Source of the DNA: Viridibacillus arenosi | GTDB lineage: Bacteria > Bacillota > Bacilli > Bacillales_A > Planococcaceae | Direction of reading: 5' to 3' | DNA length: 64,000 nucleotides | Assembly (NCBI RefSeq): GCF_001955655.1 | Contig: NZ_MSPW01000007.1 | Span: 1-64,000 of the forward strand | Shown here: one piece after another, positions 1 through 7,916 of the stretch | Position numbering within the stretch: position 1 is the first letter of the stretch | Layout: every line of letters begins with the position of its first letter | The notes under the pieces: generated by a model | What the model saw: the letters and a program-made list of their open reading frames with translations, nothing else | Told to the model about the DNA's origin: nothing | The model's database searches: none | Position numbers and translations under genes: made by a program

Positions 1-110
1 TATCTATTTTTGTTTTGATCCACCAACAGAGTTGATGTTCAAAAACATTTATTGATTAACGTCTTGCATGTTCAGTTTTCAAGGTTCATTTTATCGTGTT
101 GTTTTGACGA
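1..110 (-). other. Leader of an rRNA operon (16S gene lies beyond the left edge)
   Basis: Read on the minus strand, this stretch follows two tandem strong promoters and contains CCTTGAAAACTGAAC (complement of 70-84), a sequence typical of the region just upstream of 16S rRNA in Bacillales. No gene is seen. The 16S gene itself is not in the window, so the call rests on the promoter pair and the leader motif. In related genomes an rRNA operon lies near gyrA, which fits. Confidence 0.65.
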
Positions 111-117
111 CTTATAA

Positions 118-248
118 ATCTTAACATTTATATCTTCAACTGTCAACCGCTTTTTAAAAAGTTTTATTTGAAAGTAAAGTTATTAAGTTTTGTTAAGTAC
201 GTCTTAGCGACAAGTAATATAATATAACACTTTCGATATAACTGTCAA
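118..248 (-). promoter_or_regulatory. Tandem rRNA promoters P1 and P2
   Basis: Two minus-strand sigma-A promoters are visible. P1 has a perfect -35 TTGACA (complement of 243-248) and an AT-rich -10 (TATATT at 221-226, 16-base spacer, or TATTAT at 219-224, 18-base spacer). P2 has TTGACA (complement of 141-146), a 17-base spacer and TAAGAT (118-123). Two consensus -35 boxes about 100 bases apart, pointing into an rRNA-like leader, is the usual arrangement for Bacillus rrn operons. Confidence 0.7.
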
Positions 249-268
249 CACTTTTTAATAAAAAATGA

Positions 269-349
269 AATTCTATCCCTAAAATATAAAACTACTTATC
301 TTTCTAAAGAGTTTCTTCCTATAGAACGACTTAATTAAGGGATAGAATT
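269..349 (-). terminator. Long inverted repeat after the HD-GYP gene, possible terminator
   Basis: AATTCTATCCCT (269-280) and AGGGATAGAATT (338-349) are a perfect 12-base inverted repeat separated by 57 bases. It lies between the HD-GYP stop codon and the rRNA promoters. On the minus strand the distal arm is followed by a T-rich stretch, so it could end HD-GYP transcription. The loop is long for a classical terminator. Confidence 0.35.
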
Positions 350-356
350 AATAAAG

Positions 357-1457
357 CTATTCGACGATTAATCTTTCGATATATAATATACGATTCCTTG
401 ATAAGTCTATAATTTCTGATGTATCTATTAACTTTACAACTGGACGAGTAGGGGTATCCTTATTTACAAAAACAATTGTTGCTAATGCAAAATTAGATAA
501 TTCTACTTTTGTTCCTAACGGTAAATCAGCTATACAGCTAAACAATGTGTGGACAACTTCAATATTAAATTTACCGAATTGCGATTCGCGAATCATTTCT
601 AATACTTTAAATGATGATTCCTTTTCTCTGTATACTCGTTCGCATGTCATAGCATGAAAAACATCAGCTACTGCAATAATATGAGAGTACACAGCAATGG
701 AATTACCTTTCTCACCTAATGGATAACCACTACCATCTAATCGCTCATGATGCTGATATATAGCAATTTTCATATCAGATTTTAAAAGAGGAATATCTTT
801 CACTAATTGTGCACTATAAAAGGGATGTTCTTGAATTTCTTTAAGTTCTAGCTCAGTTAAAGCCCCTGCTTTTTCAAGAATCTTTTTATTTACTTTTGCC
901 ATACCGCAATCAGCTAAAGCAGCTGCACTGGCAATTTGAATAATATCACCTTTTGTTAAGCCCATCTTATGCGCAATTACAGCCGAGATTAAACTCAGTG
1001 CAACTGAATGATGATAAATATAGTTTTTAGAATCTGAAAGTTCATTCAACGAAAAAATAAGTGCACGATCTCTTAATACATAATCTATTAACGGAAGTAT
1101 AATAGTACGAACCTTTACAATATCAACTTTACTGCCCGCTTGCCATTTAAAAAATTCGGCTTTAAATTCCGCAACACTCTTTCCATATTGGCTAGCAAAT
1201 GGTGTCATACTTTCTACTACCACTTCATCTTCCTTAACATTATCAGGAACTACCGTAATTTCCTTTTCTTTTTTTTCAATGATTGATGTAGTGAGCACTG
1301 GAATTTTTGGAATTTGGAAAGCCTGAAATACAATTAAATGCTCTCTAGTAATTTTAGTATCTTTATATACAATAGGATATTGTGTATTTGCCATTATATC
1401 TTCGGCCACAATACTACCCAATCGCAAATCAGCCACTTTCACTAATGTAGCGCTCAT
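357..1457 (-). CDS. HD-GYP domain protein with degenerate HD motif
   Basis: Encodes 366 aa from the ATG at 1457, which has AAAGGAG 8-9 bases upstream; a GTG two codons earlier sits too close to that site. The C-terminal half is an HD-GYP domain, the family that degrades cyclic di-GMP: the GYP segment HHERLDGSGYP is intact. At the position of the usual HDIGK the sequence reads ADCGM, so the metal-binding His of the HD pair is replaced by Ala. The N-terminal ~100 residues form an undefined sensory or adaptor region. No membrane segment is seen. It follows the opp operon after a terminator, so it is probably expressed separately. Whether it is a phosphodiesterase or only a binding or scaffold protein cannot be told. 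Confidence 0.8.
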   Translation of the reverse strand: MSATLVKVADLRLGSIVAEDIMANTQYPIVYKDTKITREHLIVFQAFQIPKIPVLTTSIIEKKEKEITVVPDNVKEDEVVVESMTPFASQYGKSVAEFKAEFFKWQAGSKVDIVKVRTIILPLIDYVLRDRALIFSLNELSDSKNYIYHHSVALSLISAVIAHKMGLTKGDIIQIASAAALADCGMAKVNKKILEKAGALTELELKEIQEHPFYSAQLVKDIPLLKSDMKIAIYQHHERLDGSGYPLGEKGNSIAVYSHIIAVADVFHAMTCERVYREKESSFKVLEMIRESQFGKFNIEVVHTLFSCIADLPLGTKVELSNFALATIVFVNKDTPTRPVVKLIDTSEIIDLSRNRILYIERLIVE

Positions 1458-1576
1458 ATGCACGCACTCCTTTAAAAGATAATTAATTTGTCCTAGTATA
1501 TATTGTATCTAAAACTTACTTTAATTGTAATATAAATATTCAGTCCTTTTATCAAATTAATTAAATTTTTGTTAGA

Positions 1577-1626
1577 ACAAAAAAACTCCGAGCATTGCAC
1601 ATATAGTGCAGTTGCTCGGAGTTTCT
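1577..1626 (-). terminator. Rho-independent terminator of the opp operon
   Basis: A long stem (AAACTCCGAGCA... paired with ...TGCTCGGAGTTT, including inner TGCAC/GTGCA pairing) followed by a run of T on the minus strand. It sits directly after oppA, the last gene of the operon. Confidence 0.85.
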
Positions 1627-1647
1627 TTAATTTGGTTACATACTTTG

Positions 1648-3450
1648 TTATTTAATTGGCTCTTCAGCAGTAAGTTCCAATTGGTTTAAATCAGATTCGT
1701 TAACCCAGTCTTTATTGTAGTTTTTCACACGTTTGTTAACTGGCATGATTTCTGTGCGGTAGTAAATTGGGAATACTGGCGCTTGTTCAGCCATGTAGAC
1801 TTGCCAATCCTTAAATGCCTTTGCACGGTATTCTGGATCAATTGCTTCTTCAGAATCAATATTAGCTAGTAATTTATCTAGCTCTGGAGAAGTGAAACGA
1901 CTATAACTGTAAGATGCATCACGCGCATAAATACCTGATGGAGATGGGTTAGTACCAGTACCCCACGCAGCCATATATACGTCAATATCTTTGTCATCAG
2001 CTTTTACTTTATCGTAGAAACTGTTGAATTCGATTAAACGACCTGTTGTTAAAACAACATTTAAACCAGCATCTTTCCAATTTTGCAAGTAAAATTGCAT
2101 CATAGCTTCATCTTTATCATCGCCAGCCATACCAGCAAGTTTGATTTCAAGTTTTTTACCGTTTTTATCTTCTCGTAATCCATCACCATCAACATCTTTA
2201 TATCCTGCATCATCTAATAATTTTTTTGCTTTTTCAGGATCATATTTGAATCCTTCTAATGAATCGTCATAGAATGCAGAGAATACTGGTGGAATCAATG
2301 AGTTAGAACGTGTACGTAAGCCACCATAATATTCTTCAGCTACTTGCTCAACATCCATTGCATATGCAAATGCTTGGCGTAGACTAACATCTCCCATTTT
2401 AGCGTTTGGATCTGTTACGTTTTCACCTTTTTTAGTGTCAAACTTACCAAGTTTAAAACCAACATAAGAGTAAGCCAATTCTTTACGACCTAGTACTGTT
2501 AAGTTTTCTAAATCTTTAACTGCATCATAATTCGTTGATCTATACGATGTAGCGATGTCATACTTACCAGCTTTTAGACCTTCTGCAATTTGAGTTGAAG
2601 GAACAGTTGTTAAAACAACTTTATCAATTTTAGGTTGGCCATTCCAGTAATGTTCGTTAGCTAAGAATTGTACTGATTCACCATTTACAATTTTATCAAA
2701 TTTAAATGCACCAAGAGTAACTGGTGTTTTACGGATTTTATCCGATTTGATTAATTCTTTGATTGCTACGTCTTTTAAGTAATGTTTTGGTGCTGCATAG
2801 CCCCATAAACCGTCACCACCATTATAAATAGCTGGTGATAATTTTTTGAATGTAATTTCTAAAGTTAAATCATCAATTTTTTTCAAACCTGAGATAGTTT
2901 TTGCTTTACCTGCATGGTACTCTGTAGCACCAATAATATTTTTGAAATCCCCATCATAACGAACACCAGTGTAATCTTTGTGACCAATGATCTCATATGG
3001 GTAAATAACGTCGTCTATAGTTAAAGGTTCACCATCAGACCATTTTACGCCTTCACGAATTTTAACCGTTACTTTTTTGTTATCAGCGTCTACTTTTAAT
3101 GAAGCGATACCTTCATCACTGATTAAGAAATCTTCTTTTGTCTTAAAGATTGAATTACTTGCAAAGGCCATAATTTCACTGTCATATGCATCTTCGTATA
3201 ATTCCGCTGAGAAAATCCCTTTGAACGGTGAATCATTTACAAGAGCGACTTGTAAAGTACCACCTTTGATTGCCTCGTCATTGTTTTCTACAGCTACTGG
3301 GAATGCGCTTGTATCTATTTTTTCTTCATCTTTCGGCTTATCCCCGCCACCGCTAGATTCATTTTTCTTGTCTTTGTCTCCGCCACATGCTGCTAAAACT
3401 AACACTAAAGCTAATAGCATAGAAACTAAAAACCAATTCTTTTTCTTCAT
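1648..3450 (-). CDS. oppA: Oligopeptide ABC transporter, substrate-binding lipoprotein
   Basis: 600 aa. Starts with a lipoprotein signal: KKK, a hydrophobic core, and the lipobox LAAC with Cys22 as the lipidated residue, followed by a charged, Gly/Ser-rich linker. The rest is a family 5 solute-binding protein with the usual two-lobed architecture and the KWSDGEPLTIDDV signature near residue 135. It should sit on the outer face of the membrane and hand peptides to OppBC. It is the last gene of the oppDFBCA operon, 16 bases after oppC, with GGAGG before its ATG. Substrate (peptides or another di/oligopeptide-like compound) is inferred from family and neighbours. Confidence 0.9.
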   Translation of the reverse strand: MKKKNWFLVSMLLALVLVLAACGGDKDKKNESSGGGDKPKDEEKIDTSAFPVAVENNDEAIKGGTLQVALVNDSPFKGIFSAELYEDAYDSEIMAFASNSIFKTKEDFLISDEGIASLKVDADNKKVTVKIREGVKWSDGEPLTIDDVIYPYEIIGHKDYTGVRYDGDFKNIIGATEYHAGKAKTISGLKKIDDLTLEITFKKLSPAIYNGGDGLWGYAAPKHYLKDVAIKELIKSDKIRKTPVTLGAFKFDKIVNGESVQFLANEHYWNGQPKIDKVVLTTVPSTQIAEGLKAGKYDIATSYRSTNYDAVKDLENLTVLGRKELAYSYVGFKLGKFDTKKGENVTDPNAKMGDVSLRQAFAYAMDVEQVAEEYYGGLRTRSNSLIPPVFSAFYDDSLEGFKYDPEKAKKLLDDAGYKDVDGDGLREDKNGKKLEIKLAGMAGDDKDEAMMQFYLQNWKDAGLNVVLTTGRLIEFNSFYDKVKADDKDIDVYMAAWGTGTNPSPSGIYARDASYSYSRFTSPELDKLLANIDSEEAIDPEYRAKAFKDWQVYMAEQAPVFPIYYRTEIMPVNKRVKNYNKDWVNESDLNQLELTAEEPIK

Positions 3451-3466
3451 CTTTTTTCCTCCTTTA

Positions 3467-4378
3467 TCATCCTAATCTCTGCCTTGCATCTGCTGAACGA
3501 CGTAAAGCCTGTCCAACATAATTTATTCCTAACATCAATACTAAAATTAGTAATGCTGCAGGTAACCAAACCCATAACTTCGTAGACAATACTTCGGGAT
3601 TTGCTGCGTAACTAACAAGAGTTCCTAAACTTGGTGTTGATGGTGGTAAACCGAAGCCAAGGAAGGATAATCCTGTTTCAATGCCGACATTTCCTGCAAA
3701 GTTCAATGTCAATTCAACAATAATAAGAGAACTTATATTCGGCATGATTTCTTTGAAAATAATAGTTGAATTACGAGTTCCCATTGTCTTAGAAGCACTA
3801 ACATAATCTCTTCTGCTTTCTGATAGGGATTTACTACGTATAAGTCTTGCAGTACCTATCCATAAGAAGAGACTCATTATCAATATAAAAGTCGTTACAG
3901 TATATTTAGGAATAATTGTAACGAACACGATAATAATCATAGTCGTTGGCAGTGTCAAAAAGAAGTCAATAATACGCATAAATATATTATCGATAAGCCC
4001 ACCAAAGTAGCCTGTTACTAAACCTATAACAACACCGGCAACTCCAGTGATAATCGTAATAATAATTGCAATTGTAATTGAGTTTCTAGCCCCAATAATT
4101 AATTGCCCTAAAATGGATCGCCCACCATGGTCTGCTCCAAGTATAAAGCCGTCACCTGGTTCCGCATATTTACCTCTTATGCTAATACGCATTAATTCCT
4201 CTTGATCAATGAAAAATGAGGCTACGTAAATGCCTACAATGATTAACCCTAATAAAATTAAAGAGAACATTGCTAGTTTATCTTTTTTAAACTCCCTTAA
4301 TATGACTTGGAATCCAGTCGGTGGAGAGCTAATTGTATCTTTTGTCGTGATTGCAGTACTTTCTGTTTGCTGTGTCAT
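3467..4378 (-). CDS. oppC: Oligopeptide ABC transporter permease OppC
   Basis: 303 aa inner-membrane permease. A cytoplasmic N-terminal stretch is followed by a first membrane segment (about residues 35-55), a periplasm-facing loop, and the binding-protein-dependent transport domain with about five more segments. The coupling segment (EAA-like loop) SASKTMGTRNSTIIFKEIMPN near residues 195-215 would contact the ATPases. It pairs with OppB to form the channel. AAAGGAG lies 12 bases before the ATG; 33 bases separate it from oppB. Confidence 0.9.
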   Translation of the reverse strand: MTQQTESTAITTKDTISSPPTGFQVILREFKKDKLAMFSLILLGLIIVGIYVASFFIDQEELMRISIRGKYAEPGDGFILGADHGGRSILGQLIIGARNSITIAIIITIITGVAGVVIGLVTGYFGGLIDNIFMRIIDFFLTLPTTMIIIVFVTIIPKYTVTTFILIMSLFLWIGTARLIRSKSLSESRRDYVSASKTMGTRNSTIIFKEIMPNISSLIIVELTLNFAGNVGIETGLSFLGFGLPPSTPSLGTLVSYAANPEVLSTKLWVWLPAALLILVLMLGINYVGQALRRSADARQRLG

Positions 4379-4411
4379 CTCTATTCACCTCTCCTTTGTC
4401 ATTAAGATTCA

Positions 4412-5374
4412 TCATTCTATCCGAATTCTTGGATCAACAATACTCATAATAATATCGGACAGTAGACTACCTAATAATGTTAAGAAGCCGAATAGCATGA
4501 CAAGCGTTGTAATTACGCTATAATCACGCGATGCAATAGATGAAATAAATAACTGCCCCATCCCCGGGTAGCCAAAGATTGTTTCGATAAATACTGATCC
4601 GCCCAATAATCCTGTAATAGTAAATCCGAAGAAGGCAGCGATTGGTAATAATGAGTTTCTAAAAATATGTTTAGTATAAACTTTCGAAATCGGAAGACCT
4701 TTACTTCGTGCTGTCTTAACATAATCCATTGATTTCGAATCGATTATTTCCGAACGTAAGTATTGAATTACTCCAGTAGTAGCTAGTAATGCATAAGTGA
4801 TAGCTGGCAAAAGCATATGATACACTTTGCTCCAGAAATAGCCCCAAGTACCAGGATCGTGAGAAACATCCACCGTTCCGCTAGTTGGGAAAATTGGAAT
4901 ATGATACCCAAACATAAATAAGAAAATCAACGATAATACAAATGTAGGAATCGCATAACTAATAAAGCTATATAAAACAATTCCCTTATCTAACAACGAA
5001 TCCTGATAGCGTCCAGCCAAAATACCTAACGGAATGGCAATAGCATATAGTAAAACAACACTTAATAACGATAGCCAAAATGTATTTAAAGCACGCTCAC
5101 CAATAAGTGATGAAACCGCTACTTTAAATGTATAGCTATCACCAAAGTCACCTTGGAAAGCATTTGTAATCCAATTGTAGTATTGGACATACCAAGGATC
5201 ATAGAATCCAGCTTTTATCCTTAACTCTTCTATTACGTTTGGATCTGTTTCTGGTGTTATTAACCCTGTAAACGGATCACCAGGCATAAACTTCGCCATG
5301 ACAAAGATAAGTAGACTAAGGACAAATAACTGTGGAATCATAACTAAAAATCGTCTTAATACTGTTTTCCACAT
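4412..5374 (-). CDS. oppB: Oligopeptide ABC transporter permease OppB
   Basis: 320 aa permease, half of the transport channel. Segment 1 (RRFLVMIPQLFVLSLLIFVMAKF) opens the protein, followed by the typical MPGDPF loop of the OppB/DppB family and five further membrane segments. The EAA loop DYVKTARSKGLPISKVYTKHIFRNSLLP marks the ATPase contact. AGGAGG precedes the ATG. One base separates it from oppF, so translation is probably coupled. Confidence 0.9.
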   Translation of the reverse strand: MWKTVLRRFLVMIPQLFVLSLLIFVMAKFMPGDPFTGLITPETDPNVIEELRIKAGFYDPWYVQYYNWITNAFQGDFGDSYTFKVAVSSLIGERALNTFWLSLLSVVLLYAIAIPLGILAGRYQDSLLDKGIVLYSFISYAIPTFVLSLIFLFMFGYHIPIFPTSGTVDVSHDPGTWGYFWSKVYHMLLPAITYALLATTGVIQYLRSEIIDSKSMDYVKTARSKGLPISKVYTKHIFRNSLLPIAAFFGFTITGLLGGSVFIETIFGYPGMGQLFISSIASRDYSVITTLVMLFGFLTLLGSLLSDIIMSIVDPRIRIE

Positions 5375-5375
5375 T

Positions 5376-6323
5376 TCAATTGCCTCCTTTTTCTTGCGTA
5401 TTCATGGCAACCGAATGCGTACTACTTAATTGTTTTAGAGCATAGACTTTGCCATTTTCATCATAATACTTATGTTGTTCCGTTTGATAAAGTGCTTCTA
5501 CTCCTTGACGCTCTGCTTTGCGTGCAATACGAGTAGAAGGTTCAATATTAGGTATTGCTGATAATAAGCGCTGTGTATATATATGTTGAGGATTTTTATA
5601 AACATCCTCACGACGACCAGTTTCAACAAAGCGCCCCTTATACATAATTGAGATATGATCACACATATGTTTTACAACACCTAAATCATGCGAGATAAAT
5701 AGATAACTCAAGCCATATTCCTGTTGAATATCCTTCATAAAGTTTAATACTTGAGCCTGTACTGATAAATCAAGCGCCGAAACAGGTTCATCTGCAATAA
5801 TCATTTTTGGATTACAAGCAACTGCTCGTGCAATACCAATACGCTGCTTTTGTCCTCCTGAAAATTCATGCGGATATTTATATTTAGCGTCCTCTGGCAT
5901 CCCTACAATTGCTAGCAATTCATTAATCCGTTTATTTTCCTCTTGATCACTTAACTTCAAAAAATTCCGAATTGGCTCAGCAATTATATCTTTAATACGT
6001 TTTCTTGGATTCATACTAGAATGTGAATCTTGGAAAATCATCTGTATATCTCTGTTATATGGTGAAGTTCTTTCGCGACGTTGATTAGTAACATTTTCTC
6101 CTTCATAAATAATGCTACCCGATGTAATTTTCTCAAGTCCGATAATTGCTTTCCCTGTGGTTGATTTACCAGAACCAGATTCACCAACTAGACCATATGT
6201 TTTACCTTTTTCAAATTCCATGCTAACACCATCAACTGCATAAACATGATCAACAACTGTATTGAAAAAGCCACCACGAATTGGGTAATGTACACATAAA
6301 TCTTTTATTTGCATAAAACTCAT
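5376..6323 (-). CDS. oppF: Oligopeptide ABC transporter ATPase OppF
   Basis: 315 aa ABC ATPase. Walker A GESGSGKST near residue 48, signature FSGGQKQR, Walker B MIIADEP followed by VSALD, and the H-loop SHDLGVVKH are all intact, so it should hydrolyse ATP. The C-terminus carries the OppF/DppF extension that ends many peptide-transport ATPases. Its ATG overlaps the end of oppD by four bases (ATGA), with GGGGG upstream, which indicates translational coupling. It would work as a heterodimer with OppD. Confidence 0.9.
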   Translation of the reverse strand: MSFMQIKDLCVHYPIRGGFFNTVVDHVYAVDGVSMEFEKGKTYGLVGESGSGKSTTGKAIIGLEKITSGSIIYEGENVTNQRRERTSPYNRDIQMIFQDSHSSMNPRKRIKDIIAEPIRNFLKLSDQEENKRINELLAIVGMPEDAKYKYPHEFSGGQKQRIGIARAVACNPKMIIADEPVSALDLSVQAQVLNFMKDIQQEYGLSYLFISHDLGVVKHMCDHISIMYKGRFVETGRREDVYKNPQHIYTQRLLSAIPNIEPSTRIARKAERQGVEALYQTEQHKYYDENGKVYALKQLSSTHSVAMNTQEKGGN

Positions 6324-7333
6324 CTTAGTTGTCCCCCTTCTGCACCTTCGAAATCAAAGTGTTTCCAGCAAGTACATCTTACAAGGTGACCAGGGGAAAC
6401 TTCATGTAATACTGGGTCTTCCTCATGTGTATCTGCAGCAAGCCACGGAATTCGAGATGAAAAACGGCATCCTTGACGCGGTAAATTTTTAAGTGATGGT
6501 ACTAAACCTTTAATTACTTGAAGTTTCTCATTTTCGCTATTCATCTGCGGAATTGAGTTAAGTAGTGATCTTGTATAAGGATGCTTAGGGTTATTAAATA
6601 ACTCCTCTACTGGCGCTTCTTCAATAATTTGACCTGCATACATAACCGCAACACGATCTGCAACTTCTGCAACAACTCCAAGGTCATGTGTAATTAATAT
6701 AATCCCACTCTTTGTCTCTGCTTGTAATTCTTTCAATAAATCTAGTATTTGTGCTTGAATCGTAACATCCAGCGCAGTTGTTGGCTCATCTGCTACGATA
6801 ATAGCTGGTTTACAAGCAATGGCAATGGCAATCATGACACGTTGACGCATTCCCCCTGATAATTGGTGTGGAAACTGATTTGCTACTCTTGCAGGATTAG
6901 GTATTCCAACTTGATTTAACAGTTCAAGAACACGTTCTGCTCTCTGCTCTTTTGTAAACTTCGTATGGTAAACTAAAGATTCTGAAATCTGTTCACCGAT
7001 TCGCATTAAAGGATTTAATGCAGATAATGGATCCTGGAATATCATCCCTATATCATTACCACGAATATCATTAAACTTATCTTCTGAAAGTCCCGCAAGG
7101 TTTAAATCTTTATAAAGAATCTCACCTGTGACTTTGGTATTGTTTGCAACGTGTAATCCAAGAATGGAAGTAGCAAGTGTACTTTTACCACAACCCGATT
7201 CTCCAACAATTGCTAAAATCTCATTTTTATTTAAGTTAATAGAAATATCATCTACAGCATTATAATATGTATCCTTTATTCGAAAACCGGTGTGTAAATT
7301 CCTGATGGTTAATAAATTCTCTGAGCTAGCCAA
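6320..7333 (-). CDS. oppD: Oligopeptide ABC transporter ATPase OppD
   Basis: 337 aa ABC ATPase, first gene of the operon. Walker A GESGCGKST, signature LSGGMRQRV, Walker B IIVADEP-TTALD and H-loop THDLGVV are present. The C-terminal segment has the oligopeptide-transporter extension with Cys residues (RQGCRFSSR, RCTCWKH) that in this family can hold an iron-sulfur cluster. The start is a TTG at 7333 with AAAGGAG seven bases upstream; no better start is near. Confidence 0.88.
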   Translation of the reverse strand: MASSENLLTIRNLHTGFRIKDTYYNAVDDISINLNKNEILAIVGESGCGKSTLATSILGLHVANNTKVTGEILYKDLNLAGLSEDKFNDIRGNDIGMIFQDPLSALNPLMRIGEQISESLVYHTKFTKEQRAERVLELLNQVGIPNPARVANQFPHQLSGGMRQRVMIAIAIACKPAIIVADEPTTALDVTIQAQILDLLKELQAETKSGIILITHDLGVVAEVADRVAVMYAGQIIEEAPVEELFNNPKHPYTRSLLNSIPQMNSENEKLQVIKGLVPSLKNLPRQGCRFSSRIPWLAADTHEEDPVLHEVSPGHLVRCTCWKHFDFEGAEGGQLR

Positions 7334-7861
7334 AATGTATCTCCTTTCAAAATCTCGTAATGTAGATAGAATATTAAGAAAATAATAACAGTGTCTTGAG
7401 CGAAAATATATACATAAAATTAAATAATATGTAAATTACTTTAAAAAACTCATACAAATGTTATATATTGATTTACATTTTACACACTCATTCCAATTTT
7501 AGTCAATCTATTTAATTATTTTTTCTCAATATAGTATAAAAATATGAAAATTCAATCTATTTGTAATGTAAAGCGCTTAACAGCGTCTATTAATCTATTA
7601 CTTTAAAGTAAGAAAGTATTTAAATAAAATATTTTAATATAATATATAATTTTCTATAGTATTATATTTATTCCTAGAGTGATAACATTTTTTGTCGTTT
7701 TTTGTAGAATTATAAATAAAATTTCCTAGAAAAACCCTATAATATTTGGTTTTTTTGTTTATCATGTCACCTCGTCAATTGTTCTTTCCTAAAGTCACAA
7801 AAATTACAGTTAATTTCCAATTTTAATTTCACTCTGTCTAATAAAGTTATGAAAATAATAA
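7334..7861. other. AT-rich non-coding region between oppD and gyrA
   Basis: About 530 bases with no credible gene. It must hold the opp promoter, but no clear -35/-10 pair was found. At 7567-7582 TGTAAAGCGCTTAACA is a near-palindrome with an AAGCGCTT core that resembles a catabolite-response element, but with five rather than four bases on each side of the CG, so it is not called as one. Confidence 0.5.
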
Positions 7862-7900
7862 TAAAAAAAGAACCTCGATTAGTTTTAATCGAGGTTCTTC
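7862..7900 (-). terminator. Terminator of gyrA
   Basis: GAACCTCGATTA (7870-7881) pairs perfectly with TAATCGAGGTTC (7886-7897) around a four-base loop, followed on the minus strand by a run of T. It lies 17 bases beyond the gyrA stop. Confidence 0.9.
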
Positions 7901-7916
7901 GTATTAATAAATACAA

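Noticed and set aside
3077-3475. 132-codon frame opposite oppA
   Set aside because: Antisense shadow of the oppA coding sequence with low-complexity Ser/Phe-rich translation.
7567-7582. Catabolite-response-element-like palindrome upstream of opp
   Set aside because: Spacing around the central CG is five bases each side instead of four, so it does not fit the cre consensus; kept only as a note in the intergenic entry.
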